In this document: one piece after another, positions 9,348-17,653 of the stretch
How positions within the stretch are numbered: the first letter of the stretch is position 1
How the letters are laid out: each line of letters begins with the position of its first letter
Assembly (NCBI RefSeq): GCF_024609215.1
Contig: NZ_JANIPD030000023.1
Location: 186,001-250,000, forward strand
Source: Curtanaerobium respiraculi
GTDB taxonomy: Bacteria; Actinomycetota; Coriobacteriia; Coriobacteriales; Eggerthellaceae
Length of the DNA stretch: 64,000 nucleotides
Direction: 5' to 3'
Notes under the pieces: generated by a model
The model's database searches: none
What the model was told of the DNA's origin: nothing
The model's input: the letters and a program-made list of their open reading frames with translations, nothing else
Position numbers and translations under genes: made by a program

Positions 9348-10028
9348 TTACGCTTTCGCGCCGTATCGGGCGTAGTATTCGTCGATCGCGGCCTTCATGG
9401 CATCGTCGATCACGATCCTGCCCCGGCACTCGCGATTGTGCAGGTACTCGGTCACCTCGGCCATGTTCACGATGCTCGCCGTGGGGAACCCGTACTTGTC
9501 GGACACCTCGTCGATGGCTGCCTTCGCGCCGCCCTTTCCCACCTCCATGCGGTTGAGGGACACCATGAGCCCCATCACCTGCACATCGGCAGCCGCGGTG
9601 AGGATGGGATAGGTCTCGTCGATCGACTTGCCGCTGGTGGTCACATCCTCGACCATCACGACCTTGTCGCCGTCGTGCAGGGAGGCGCCCAGGAGGTTCC
9701 CGCCCTCGCCGTGATCCTTTGCCTCCTTGCGGTTGCTGCAGTACCGGGCCTCCTTGCCGTAGAGCTCCTGCAGGCCCATCACCGTGACCACCGACAGCGG
9801 GATGCCCTTGTACGCCGGGCCGAACACCACATCGAAATCGAGTCCGAAGGTGTCGTGGATGGCGCGCGCGTACGCGAGCCCGAGCCGATGGAGCTGGTCG
9901 CCCGTCACGTAGGCGCCCGCGTTCATGAAGAATGGGCTCTGCCGCCCGCTCTTCAGCGTGAACGAGCCGAACTTCAGCACCTGCGACTCGACCATGAACT
10001 CGATGAAATCCCGCTTGTACTCTTCCAT
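9348..10028 (-). CDS. pyrE: Orotate phosphoribosyltransferase
   Basis: A 226-residue enzyme that joins orotate to PRPP to give OMP in pyrimidine synthesis. It has GRQSPFFMNAG near residue 28, FGPAYKGIPL near 69, and the PRPP loop VVMVEDVTTSGKS near 122. These are the hallmarks of PyrE, and the length is in the usual 210-230 range. ATG 10028 follows GAAAGG. It sits downstream of punA on the same strand with 67 bases between, so pyrimidine and purine base metabolism may be co-expressed here. Confidence 0.93.
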   Translation of the reverse strand: MEEYKRDFIEFMVESQVLKFGSFTLKSGRQSPFFMNAGAYVTGDQLHRLGLAYARAIHDTFGLDFDVVFGPAYKGIPLSVVTVMGLQELYGKEARYCSNRKEAKDHGEGGNLLGASLHDGDKVVMVEDVTTSGKSIDETYPILTAAADVQVMGLMVSLNRMEVGKGGAKAAIDEVSDKYGFPTASIVNMAEVTEYLHNRECRGRIVIDDAMKAAIDEYYARYGAKA

Positions 10029-10095
10029 TTACGCGCCTTTCTCTCGTCGAAGGCAGACGGCCGGCCGGGGGCGCCGCGGACCCATCGGAGGGGCT

Positions 10096-10956
10096 TTACG
10101 CCCGGGGCCCTTCGCCGTCTGCGAAAGCACCGGAACCCAAAATACCACGGATGAGGGTGCTGAATTGAGATTCGCGGGTTTTCGCCACGTCCATCACCTC
10201 GGCGCCGGTGGGGCTGGCCCCCTCGATGCCGGCGGCCATGTTGGACACCAGGCTGATCCCCAGCACGCGCATGCCCGAGTGCCGCGCGGCGATAACCTCC
10301 TCGCACACGCTCATGGCGACGGTATCCGCGCCGAGCGCCCGGAACGCGCGGATCTCCGCGGGGGTTTCGAAACTGGGTCCCAGGAGCCCCAGATACACCC
10401 CCTCGCGGGCGGCGATCCCCGCACGCGCCGCGACGTCGAGCGCCACCGCGCGCAGGACGGGGTCGTACGCGCCCGTCATGCTGAAGAAGCGCTCCGCCAT
10501 GCCGGCGGCATCCGCGTTGGCGATGGGATTGCGCCCCGTGAGGTTGATATGGTCGGACATCACGCAGAAATCGCCGGGGGATAACGATTCGTCGATGCCC
10601 CCCGCGGCGTTCGTGGTGACGAGGGTTGTCGCGCCCAGGCGGCGCATCAGCCATACGGGGAAGGCGACCTCGACGGCAGAATAGCCCTCGTAGCCGTGCA
10701 GGCGGCCCTGCATGGCGATCACGCGCACGCCGGAAAGGGCGCCCGCGACGAACCTGCCCACGTGCCCCTCGGCGGTGCTCGTCTTCATATGGGGCACATC
10801 GGCGTAGGGGATGCGAATCGGGCCCTCGATCTCCTCGGCAAGGGGGTTCAGCCCGCTTCCCAGCACAAGGGCGACGCGCGGCCGGAACGAACCGAGCCGC
10901 CCGCGAATGATCGCGGCGGCTTCATCGAGGTGCGAAGCGAGCATGTTCTGCGTCAT
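10096..10956 (-). CDS. punA: Purine-nucleoside phosphorylase (trimeric type)
   Basis: A 286-residue enzyme that phosphorolyses purine nucleosides to base and ribose-1-phosphate in salvage. Motifs of the trimeric 6-oxopurine-preferring family are all present: VLGSGLNPLAEEI, the phosphate-site EGHVGRFVAG, MQGRLHGYEGY, TNAAGGI, GPSFETPAE, and SLVSNMAAG with the base-binding Asn. The usual GMSTVPE motif is here AMSVCEE, a small departure near the ribose site. The start lies three bases after the prmC stop, so the two are coupled. Also known as deoD type II. Confidence 0.88.
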   Translation of the reverse strand: MTQNMLASHLDEAAAIIRGRLGSFRPRVALVLGSGLNPLAEEIEGPIRIPYADVPHMKTSTAEGHVGRFVAGALSGVRVIAMQGRLHGYEGYSAVEVAFPVWLMRRLGATTLVTTNAAGGIDESLSPGDFCVMSDHINLTGRNPIANADAAGMAERFFSMTGAYDPVLRAVALDVAARAGIAAREGVYLGLLGPSFETPAEIRAFRALGADTVAMSVCEEVIAARHSGMRVLGISLVSNMAAGIEGASPTGAEVMDVAKTRESQFSTLIRGILGSGAFADGEGPRA

Positions 10957-10959
10957 AAG

Positions 10960-12210
10960 CTATTCCTTTCCGATCTTTCGAGCCACGAGAACGCGCTGGC
11001 GCCCCGCCAGGTCGCAGGCGACGCGCACCTGGGCGAACCCGGCCGCCTGCGCCAGGCGGGCCGCCTCGTTCAAGCGGGTCTCATGCAATTCGACGGCGAG
11101 CACTCCTTGCGCGGAGAGCAGGCCGAACGCCTGCGGGAGCAGGCGGCGGTACAGATCCAGCCCGTCCCCTCCGCCGTCCAACGCGAGCCGCGGTTCGAAA
11201 TCGACCACTTCCGCATCCATCCGGCCCAGCACCCGCGTGGGGATGTAGGGCGGGTTGCTGATGACAAGGTCCGTCCTCCCCGCCCAGTCCGCGGGCAGGC
11301 CGGACAGCAGATCGCCCTCGACCACGCTCACGCGGTCGGACAGCCCCAAATCGGAAGCGTTCTCACGCGTTAGGGCGGTCGCCTCGGGCGCGATGTCGGT
11401 GGCGATGACGCGAGCCTCGGGGACCTCGCTCGCAATCGCGCATGCTACGCACCCCGTGCCCGTGCAGGCATCCACCACCCTTATCTCGGAGCGCGAGACG
11501 GCCCCGTCGCCTCCCGCAGATTCGGCTGCATCGGGGACGGGCGCGCCATTCCCGTCGGCTCCGTCTTCAACGGCATCTGCGGGCGCGTCGCCCGGGATGC
11601 CGTCGACGCCGAATGAGATGGTGGCTTCATTCCCGGCGGCGTGCGAGTGCGGGCCGGCGCCGGACCCTGCGCCCCGACCGTTCTCATAGCCGTGACCGCC
11701 ATCGGCGACGCGGGTGAAAGCGGCGCCCGCATCGGATCCGCCCTCAGCTGCGACGGCGGCGCCAAGCTCGGAGGAGCCATCGAGACCTTCGGCCCCCGCG
11801 CCACTCGCCGCGGCCAGCGATCTCAGACGCTCCGTCTCGACGGCATCGCGCATGGCCCTCAAACGCGGCTTCAGCTCTGCCAGGGCCTCGCTCACCAGGA
11901 CCTCGGTCTCGGGGCGCGGGATCAGCACCCCTTTGCGCACCTTTACCGTGATGAAGCGGAAGTCCGTCGTTCCCGTGATGTACTGCAGAGGCTCCCCCGC
12001 TGCGCGGCGACGGGTGTAGTCGCGAAGCACCGTGCGCTCCTCCCCGCTTAAGGGGCGCTCGAGATCGGCGTACAGCTGTATGGGGCTAACGGCAAGCGCC
12101 TCCGCCACCAGCCAGCGGGCCGAACGCTTCGCGCCCGCGTCGCCATGCTCGGCCAGGAACCCCTCGATCCATGAAAGGATCCGCCCGACCGTCCATATTT
12201 CCTCCGCCAT
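10960..12210 (-). CDS. prmC: Release factor glutamine methyltransferase with large insertion
   Basis: PrmC/HemK methylates the glutamine of the GGQ motif in release factors. The helical N-terminal domain (residues 1-110) includes GEPLQYITGTTDF and GVLIPRPETEVL. The SAM-binding domain has DACTGTGCVACAIA (about 248), and the substrate-gripping NPPY lies at 319-322. At 416 residues it is much longer than the usual 270-300. The excess is an Ala/Gly/Asp/Ser-rich stretch from about 112 to 243 placed between the two domains, with no recognisable fold. ATG 12210 follows GAGGAGAG. Its substrate gene prfA is 7 kb upstream beyond an island. Confidence 0.88.
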   Translation of the reverse strand: MAEEIWTVGRILSWIEGFLAEHGDAGAKRSARWLVAEALAVSPIQLYADLERPLSGEERTVLRDYTRRRAAGEPLQYITGTTDFRFITVKVRKGVLIPRPETEVLVSEALAELKPRLRAMRDAVETERLRSLAAASGAGAEGLDGSSELGAAVAAEGGSDAGAAFTRVADGGHGYENGRGAGSGAGPHSHAAGNEATISFGVDGIPGDAPADAVEDGADGNGAPVPDAAESAGGDGAVSRSEIRVVDACTGTGCVACAIASEVPEARVIATDIAPEATALTRENASDLGLSDRVSVVEGDLLSGLPADWAGRTDLVISNPPYIPTRVLGRMDAEVVDFEPRLALDGGGDGLDLYRRLLPQAFGLLSAQGVLAVELHETRLNEAARLAQAAGFAQVRVACDLAGRQRVLVARKIGKE

Positions 12211-12232
12211 ACGCTCTCCTCGTCGTCATGCG

Positions 12233-12432
12233 TGAAAAAACGCTCGAAAACTGAGCGGAATTTGGACTTAGGAGCCATTTTGAACGTCCATCCCACCCAA
12301 CCTCGCGCTCCGATTTTGCATTTCCCCAGGTCGCGAAAGCCAACCAAGACGCACCACGCACATTATCGCCGGTAATGAACCACCCGATGGCTCCTAAATC
12401 CAAATTCCACTCACAAAATCGCAGTTTTTTCT
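12233..12432 (-). repeat. 200-bp inverted repeat just upstream of prmC
   Basis: A 26-base arm at 12253-12278 (beginning GAGCGGAATTTGG) matches the reverse complement of 12387-12412 at 24 of 26 positions. Weaker pairing continues outward through A-rich and T-rich flanks to about 12233 and 12432. Both mismatches become G-U pairs if the minus strand is transcribed, which favours a minus-strand RNA or a decayed MITE. It starts 23 bases upstream of prmC. Confidence 0.6.
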
Positions 12433-12531
12433 CGTATAGCGCCTGGGAATCGGGAGGAGCCCCGCGGGATTCGGCACGTGCCATTTATTCAAAATAAATT
12501 GAAAGCGCTGGTAGATGCCCGCTTTTCTGGT

Positions 12532-12660
12532 AACCTGCGACCACTCCCCTCGGGGGACGGGGAGCTGCGGTGTCCCTGTTCCTGATTTGGTCCAGGATTT
12601 CCACCGCAGCCCCGGAGGTGTAGGTCCGATGGGAAGGTGACTACCAGCTAGGTGCAGGTT
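12532..12660. other. Compact nested inverted repeats, possible structured RNA
   Basis: AACCTGC (12532-12538) pairs with GCAGGTT (12654-12660). Inside it GCTGCGGTG (12564-12572) pairs perfectly with CACCGCAGC (12602-12610), and a CTCCCC/GGGGAG stem lies at about 12544-12563. A minus-strand open frame of 97 codons crosses this area and the inverted repeat beside it, but it has no domain or good start, so I treat the segment as non-coding. No known RNA family was recognised. Confidence 0.35.
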
Positions 12661-12687
12661 CTGGCACTGTTTTTGGGACACGGGCAT

Positions 12688-12710
12688 AAGAAAACCCGCT
12701 GGTCAGCGGG
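12688..12710 (-). terminator. Terminator downstream of the IS110 remnant
   Basis: On the minus strand a CCCGCT/AGCGGG stem (12695-12710) is followed by TTTTCTT (12688-12694). It lies 150 bases after the stop of the minus-strand transposase remnant. Confidence 0.55.
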
Positions 12711-12861
12711 CTTCTAGTCGGGGAGGAGGGGGAGCGTTAACAATAGAGACCAGCTAAATGATGTCAAGTGCTTTCTCGAGAATTTTTCCAATGCGGTTTT
12801 GGGCATGGCGAAGCGACCCACCACGGAGCGGAAGGCCCGATCTGCCGCTTTCACGTTTCGC

Positions 12862-14073
12862 TTATCCCGTCTGCCCCTGCGCCGACTGCACCGACGGCCT
12901 CCTCTCGTACGGCCTGCCCTCTTTCCACACGGCAAGCATGACGCCGGCGAGCTTGCGGGCCACGCCCGACAGAGCCACGTAGTGGTGCTTGCCGCGCGCA
13001 CGCATGGAGTCGTAGTAGTCGCCGAAGTACGGGTCGAACCTGCGCGCCGCGTCGGCAGCCATCATGAGCGCGTGGCGCAGGCGCGGCGAGCCGCGCTTGG
13101 ACATGCGCGCCTCGGCGCCCTCGAATCCGCCCGACTGCACCTTGGAGGCGTCTATGCCGGCGAAGGCGATCAGCTTCTTGGCATCCGCGAACCTGCCAGG
13201 GTCGCCGACCTCGGCGGCGATGACCGCCGCGTTCACGGGGCCTATGCCGGGGATGCTCTCGAGGACGTCGGCGCCGGTCTCGCGCAGGATGCGCGCGGCC
13301 TCGGCGTCCAGGTCGGCGACCTCGGAGTCCAGGCGCTCCACCAGCTCGACGATGTGCTTCATCGAAGGCGAACGCGCCCGAGGCGTATTTGACGCCCACC
13401 GACGACCTCGCGGCGTCCTTCAACGTCCGCGCCTCGGCCCTGCCGAGGCGCCCCATGCTCGCCTCGCGCAGCGCCTTCTCGAGCGTCCTGCGTCGGTGGA
13501 GGCGACCTCCTCGGGCGTGCCGTAGTCCCTGGCCACGGTCCTGAACGCCGCCGACTGCATGCCGCCGGGGAGCACCTTCGCGAGCTCCGGGAACAGCCTG
13601 TCCGCCAGCGCGGTCGCCCTGTTCTTCAGCGACGTGCGCTCGTCCACCAGGTGGGCGCGGTAGCGCGTGAGCTGGCGCAGGCCGTCGGCGGCCTCGGGCG
13701 AGACGGCCGAGGGGCCCAGCGCCTTGAACCTGGCGAACTGGGCGATCAGCACCGCGTCGATGTCGTCGGTCTTGGCCTTGCGGACCGCCTCGGCGCGCCT
13801 GAACGCGTCGGTCTGGATCGGGTTCACGAGCGCGAGCGCCCATCCTTCCGAGTCCAGGAACGGCCATAGGGCCAGCCAGTAGTGCCCTGTCGACTCCATA
13901 ACGACGATGTCCCCCGCCGCGTCGCAGCCGGCCCCGTCGAGGAACTTCGCAAGCTTGTCGAATCCCTCCGCGTCGTTGGCGAAGGGGAACGGGCCCCCGA
14001 TCAGCTCGCCGCGGTCGCTCACGGCGGCGGCGACGTGGCCGTTCTTGGCGATGTCGATCCCGATGTAGTTCAA
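12862..14073 (-). pseudogene. IS110-family transposase, double frameshift
   Basis: The N-terminal part begins at a TTG (14073) behind GGAGG and reads YIGIDIAKNGHVAAAV, the first acidic residue of the DEDD RuvC-like domain, followed by VMESTGHYW and KTDDIDA. The C-terminal Transposase_20 part has SIPGIGPVNAA, a serine in VQSGGFEG, and MSKRGSPRLRHALM. About 40 residues in the middle (beginning near TLEKALREA) are read only in another frame, so a shift near 13490 is undone by a second near 13365. Together they would restore a normal ~400-residue protein. Either two real indels inactivated it or the assembly has errors here. Confidence 0.85.
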
Positions 14074-14197
14074 GGCAGCCTCCCCGCACGAACCATATAC
14101 GTCGGGAACGCTTCCGGCACCGCCCGCAGCACACAAACTCGTCGGATATGCGACCCCTATCGGCCATCCAGCCAAATACGTGTCCGCCTGCGGGAGG

Positions 14198-14256
14198 GCC
14201 GGGCGCAAGACTCAATTACGAGGCTAGACCCCAGTGGGAGATACCTGCGCCCCGGC
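14198..14256 (-). ncRNA. Candidate bridge-RNA region of the IS110 element
   Basis: GCCGGGCGCA (14198-14207) pairs with TGCGCCCCGGC (14246-14256) with one bulge, about 125 bases upstream of the transposase start on its strand. IS110-group elements are known to encode a structured bridge RNA in the non-coding end upstream of the transposase. The location fits; the exact RNA boundaries and guide loops were not worked out. Confidence 0.3.
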
Positions 14257-14761
14257 GTTCCGCTAATCCGATTGACCCACACGCGGAAGGTGCGGTCAAG
14301 TGGATGTTTCCAATATACGAGTGGGAGTGACGGAAGAGCGCACTTCCCCAGGCCCTCGAACTAGGCTTGCTCCCAACCCGCTTTATTCGTTGGCTTCGCT
14401 TCGGCGACGCCTTTATGACACCGTGCCCCTGCGCTGCTTCTCACTCTTCTTCCTAACCGCCTCCAGTCCGTGCGTGCGCCCAATCGGTATATATTTCGCA
14501 GGGACATTCTCCCACGGGCGCTGCGGCACCGTAGGGCAGGATCAAACCCTAGCCTCGCTAAGCTACAGCAAGGCACACGGGGAGTTTGCCGATCGGGTCG
14601 GCGGTGGCATTTCTACTCCAGTACGAGCTCCCCGAACGCCGAGGCAGCTCAGAACAGCGCGGAAGCGCTGCATGAGGTGCTGACCATTCAGCCGTGCGTG
14701 GATGCGAGGTTTTGCGATGGCGATCAATGCATTCGTTGGAATCGTCGGGGATTCCGGAGGC
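14257..14761. other. Gene-free stretch between IS110 remnant and AbiE genes
   Basis: No open frame here resembles a protein I know, and base composition drifts to lower GC around 14380-14520. It probably contains the outer end of the IS110 element and debris of earlier insertions. Confidence 0.4.
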
Positions 14762-15754
14762 CTAGCCGTTCACCCTCTTCTCGAGCTCGCCGACAAACGA
14801 AAGGATCTCCTCGAGAGCCGGCGCCTCCCCGAATATTATGGGGAGCATTGCGTCGTAGTCGCGCCCCAGCTCGGGCACTCGGTGCTCGGGCGGGACGAGC
14901 TTCAACGTCCCCGGCTTGGCATCCGCAAGCTTCGACCAGGGCGTCCTGTAGAACTTCTCCTTGAAGGCGACGACCTTGGCGAGGAGTTCCGGATGCTCGA
15001 TCGCGCGTTCTGACACCTTGGAGTGGCCGAGTCTGTACATGTCGTAGTAATGGCGCGAATACCTGCGCGGCATCGCCTTGCCTTCCGGGCGGTTCGCCTC
15101 TTGGTGCAGAATCGTCGCCTTTTCCCAGAATGTGCGCTCCGGCACCGCTGTTCTTACCGTCGTCGACGGCGATGAGAAGACGTCCGGATGCCGCTCCGCC
15201 GCGTATGGCGTGATGGTCGCGTTCGATGATGGCAACCACGCCGCGAGCGGGCCGATCTCCAGCCTTATGACATCGAGCGTCGCCGTCGAAGAGAACGCGC
15301 GCGGGTAGGCGAAGATCACCGTCTCCTCCTCTGCCGCCGGGCGGATGTCGACCTCGACGCCCAGCTCTTCGGAGATGGAGCCTCTGATGGATGGGGCGAA
15401 CTTCCCGGCGAGGAATCTGTCGGTGCGCTCGATGGTTTCCAGCTTGAACTTGTCCTGCTTGGTGTTGCTGCGATCCTCCCAGGGCTCGTCGACTCCGTAG
15501 CCGATGAGGCGCCAGTCGAGGATGAGGTCGATGTCCTCGGAGAAGCGCTCGATGATGCGGTACGCCTTCGAGAGGCTCGTCCCGCCCTTGAAGACGATGG
15601 AGTCCCCGAACTCGCTGCGGTGGAACAGGTGGTCGAGCGTGTAGCAGACCCAGAAGTCCTTCTCCACGATCGCGGGCTGCATCTTCATCTCGCCCGCCAC
15701 CGTCCTGATGAGGTCCGAGCGGTCCTGCGCCGAGGCGCACGCTATCTCGATCAC
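14762..15754 (-). CDS. abiEii: AbiEii-type nucleotidyltransferase toxin
   Basis: A 330-residue protein of the nucleotidyl transferase AbiEii/AbiGii toxin family. Early residues VEKDFWVCYTLDHLF are followed by the nucleotidyltransferase core VFKGGTSLSKAY and then FSEDIDLIL, whose aspartates are the metal-binding pair. The Pfam-typical ERTFWEKATILHQEA and SRHYYDMYRL follow. Known members block growth, probably by transferring nucleotides to tRNA, and act in phage abortive infection. The GTG start at 15754 overlaps the antitoxin stop by four bases (GTGA) and has GGAAGGAG upstream. A longer reading through the antitoxin gene in another frame is not real. Confidence 0.88.
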   Translation of the reverse strand: MIEIACASAQDRSDLIRTVAGEMKMQPAIVEKDFWVCYTLDHLFHRSEFGDSIVFKGGTSLSKAYRIIERFSEDIDLILDWRLIGYGVDEPWEDRSNTKQDKFKLETIERTDRFLAGKFAPSIRGSISEELGVEVDIRPAAEEETVIFAYPRAFSSTATLDVIRLEIGPLAAWLPSSNATITPYAAERHPDVFSSPSTTVRTAVPERTFWEKATILHQEANRPEGKAMPRRYSRHYYDMYRLGHSKVSERAIEHPELLAKVVAFKEKFYRTPWSKLADAKPGTLKLVPPEHRVPELGRDYDAMLPIIFGEAPALEEILSFVGELEKRVNG

Positions 15755-16368
15755 CCTTTCGCTCCTTCCGCTATGGCTCGCGCCGACTCCCTGACCCACG
15801 CGGTCGCCTGCAGGGTCTCGTCGAGCAGCGCCCGCTTCTCCCCTTCGCTCAGCCTGGAGGCGATGCGCCTTGTGAGCTCCTCGCTGGCACGCCCCCTGCC
15901 GAGCGCCTTCAGGGCCTGCACCACCAGAAGCGTCGCGGGAGACAGGTTCGTGACGTCCTTGTTCGCCGTGTGCTTGAACCTCACCGGCACGCCGCCGATC
16001 ACCATGTCCGCGTAGGGGCCGTCGCTTATGTACTCGAATGTCGCCGGCACCTGCGTGTCCAGGCCGAGCCGGTTGAGGGCGGTCTGGCCGGACGGGGCTA
16101 TGGTCCAGCGCCTGGACCGGGCCACCGCGTGCGCCGCGGCGTCCACGTCGACCGGCACGGGCGCCCCGAGCAGCTTGCTGTATCGGGGCTTGTAATACAG
16201 GCCCCTCGCCGCGCGGCATATCGTGCCCTCGTCCGCCAGGTCCTTCAGGACGCGCCTGGATGTTTCGGCGCTGGCCACGTCCGCGAAGTCTTTCGAGGTG
16301 AAGGCCGAGTCCTCCGGGAGCGCTGCCACGCGCCGCTCGATGGCGCTCCTCATGCCCTTGTCGTTCAC
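15751..16368 (-). CDS. abiEi: AbiEi-family antitoxin (DUF6088-like), autoregulator
   Basis: A 205-residue protein: an N-terminal winged helix (TSKDFADVASAETSRRVLKD, then EGTICRAARGLYYKP) followed by the AbiEi/DUF6088 C-terminal domain (WTIAPSGQTALNRLGL). Antitoxins of this family neutralise AbiEii and repress their own operon through the winged helix. GTG start at 16368 with AGGAG. It precedes and overlaps the toxin, the standard order. An inverted repeat covering its promoter lies 16 bases upstream. Confidence 0.85.
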   Translation of the reverse strand: MNDKGMRSAIERRVAALPEDSAFTSKDFADVASAETSRRVLKDLADEGTICRAARGLYYKPRYSKLLGAPVPVDVDAAAHAVARSRRWTIAPSGQTALNRLGLDTQVPATFEYISDGPYADMVIGGVPVRFKHTANKDVTNLSPATLLVVQALKALGRGRASEELTRRIASRLSEGEKRALLDETLQATAWVRESARAIAEGAKG

Positions 16369-16383
16369 CTTCGGCTCCTTTCG

Positions 16384-16415
16384 AAATCACGTAAAGTATA
16401 CGATATTCGTGATTT
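16384..16415 (-). promoter_or_regulatory. AbiE promoter within inverted-repeat operator
   Basis: AAATCACG (16384-16391) and CGTGATTT (16408-16415) are perfect 8-bp arms, 16 bases apart. A minus-strand TATACT (-10) lies between them at 16395-16400. Binding of a repressor dimer to the arms would cover the -10, consistent with autoregulation by AbiEi. Confidence 0.65.
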
Positions 16416-16733
16416 TGAATCCAGCTCCGCCGTTTGGCTTGCTCATGGCTACGCCTCGTATCTTAATCATCGTCGCCTCCCGGCGACTTTCAGTCCTATA
16501 TTCCTGACGACCGGATATGGGGCATGATTTCCGTCAGGCGGGGGGTCGCGTGATGCCAGTCCGCTGGGGCTCCATCCCCTTCGGGGGGGGCTCGCGCCCC
16601 CGCCCGGCGGAGTTGCGCCAATCAGCCGGATAGCGGTTCATCGCTTTATATCGAACGAGGCTGCGCGCCGCCGGTGCGAGGGGGCAACCGCCCGTGCATC
16701 CGTCCATGCCGACTGGAAAGGGGCGGGCGAAAG

Positions 16734-17111
16734 ATGCACCGCATCGGAATCGACGCCGCCAAGTGCAAGCACCCGGCGGCAATCATCGGCGAAGGGGGAA
16801 AGCGGCTGCTGACGGGCTTCGAGCTCGCCAACGACGCAGACGGCTGCGACCCGTCGGCCTTCGAGTCGGGCGAGATGGCGGGGACGCGCGCGAAGATGTC
16901 CGAGCGCGGCTCGCCCTACCTCCGCTGGTGCCTTTGGCTCGCCGCCGACCGGGCACGCAGGTACGACCCGGCGCTCGGAGCGCACCACACCAAGAAGCGC
17001 GCCGGGGGAAAGTGCCACAAGGTCGCCGTCAGCGCCGTCGTGCGCAAGCTATGCTCGATCATCTTCGCAGTGCTGCGGGATAACAGGCCCTACGTCCGCC
17101 CCGCAGACTAG
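16734..17111 (+). pseudogene. Internally deleted IS110-family transposase
   Basis: A 125-codon open frame begins MHRIGIDAAKCKHPA, the first strand and first aspartate of the DEDD domain, then jumps at residues 38-45 to a C-terminal Transposase_20 segment (KMSERGSPYLRWCLWLAADR to KLCSIIFAVL). About 280 residues, including the other acidic residues, are missing in frame. The 16540-16630 leader holds GC-rich complementary runs (CCCC/GGGG types) that could be an IS110 RNA end. It cannot transpose by itself but might be mobilised in trans if its ends and RNA are intact. It differs from the 12862 copy in sequence, so it is a separate element. Confidence 0.8.
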
Positions 17112-17237
17112 GAGCTCCTGAAAACCGCCGATCGGAAGCGTCCCGCATGGGGCGCTGCGCCAGCATGCCCTGGCACCATCGCCAATGACATGGAAATCAT
17201 GTCCCATAGCGCATACCAGGTTCCCTTCTTTGCATCC

Positions 17238-17480
17238 TTATAGACCGCCATCTTCCTCGCCTCCTTCCCGGTGGTCGGGTTCCTGCTGCGGGGGCGCCTC
17301 TGTCGAGAAGTAGCGCTCCTCGAGGAAGGCGCTGTTCACCTTGCCGGGGATGGTGAGGATTCCTCGCTCGCGCAGGTCGCCGTTGAGCTTGCGGATGACG
17401 CGGTAGCCGTACGACCTCGACACCCCGAGGCGCTCGCACACCTCCTCCACTCCCAGCATCTGGCTCTTCTCTTCAGCCAT
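17238..17480 (-). CDS. Excisionase-like helix-turn-helix protein
   Basis: An 80-residue protein whose residues 10-45 (MLGVEEVCERLGVSRSYGYR) are a MerR/Xis-type winged HTH, as found in excisionases and plasmid or ICE DNA-binding proteins. The C-terminus is acidic and proline-rich (EAPPQQEPDHREGGEEDGG). The start chosen is ATG 17480 with GAAAGGAC; an upstream in-frame ATG at 17561 would overlap the operator region. It is divergent from the Xre gene at 17654. No integrase gene remains nearby, so it is probably a leftover of a mobile element. Confidence 0.65.
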   Translation of the reverse strand: MAEEKSQMLGVEEVCERLGVSRSYGYRVIRKLNGDLRERGILTIPGKVNSAFLEERYFSTEAPPQQEPDHREGGEEDGGL

Positions 17481-17556
17481 GTTCACCGTCCTTTCTTTTG
17501 CCGTCTGCGCTTCCGAAAGCTCACGTTTATGTGCGCTTTCTTGTGGTAAAGATAAA

Positions 17557-17599
17557 CTCACGTATTTGTGCTGTCAGCATACCTTTACAAATACGTGAG
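17557..17599. promoter_or_regulatory. Operator in the divergent Xis/Xre intergenic region
   Basis: CTCACGTATTTGT (17557-17569) and ACAAATACGTGAG (17587-17599) are perfect 13-bp inverted arms. A related half site, CTCACGTTTATGTG, lies just left at about 17520. Spacing and position between divergent genes suggest binding by the adjacent Xre regulator. Confidence 0.6.
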
Positions 17600-17653
17600 G
17601 TTTTTCTACAATGGGCATCACGTGGTACGAGGTGGTAAGGCAAGGGGTGGCCG

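Noticed and set aside
12394-12687. 97-codon minus-strand frame
   Set aside because: No domain, no ribosome site, and it runs through two sets of inverted repeats; better explained as non-coding structured DNA.
12851-14215. 454-codon minus-strand frame across the IS110 region
   Set aside because: It is rich in Arg/Gly/Ala and matches transposase only for a short middle piece; it is the alternative frame of the frameshifted transposase.
14762-16390. 542-codon frame covering both AbiE genes
   Set aside because: Only its last 330 codons have homology; the first part is a shadow of the antitoxin gene read in another frame.
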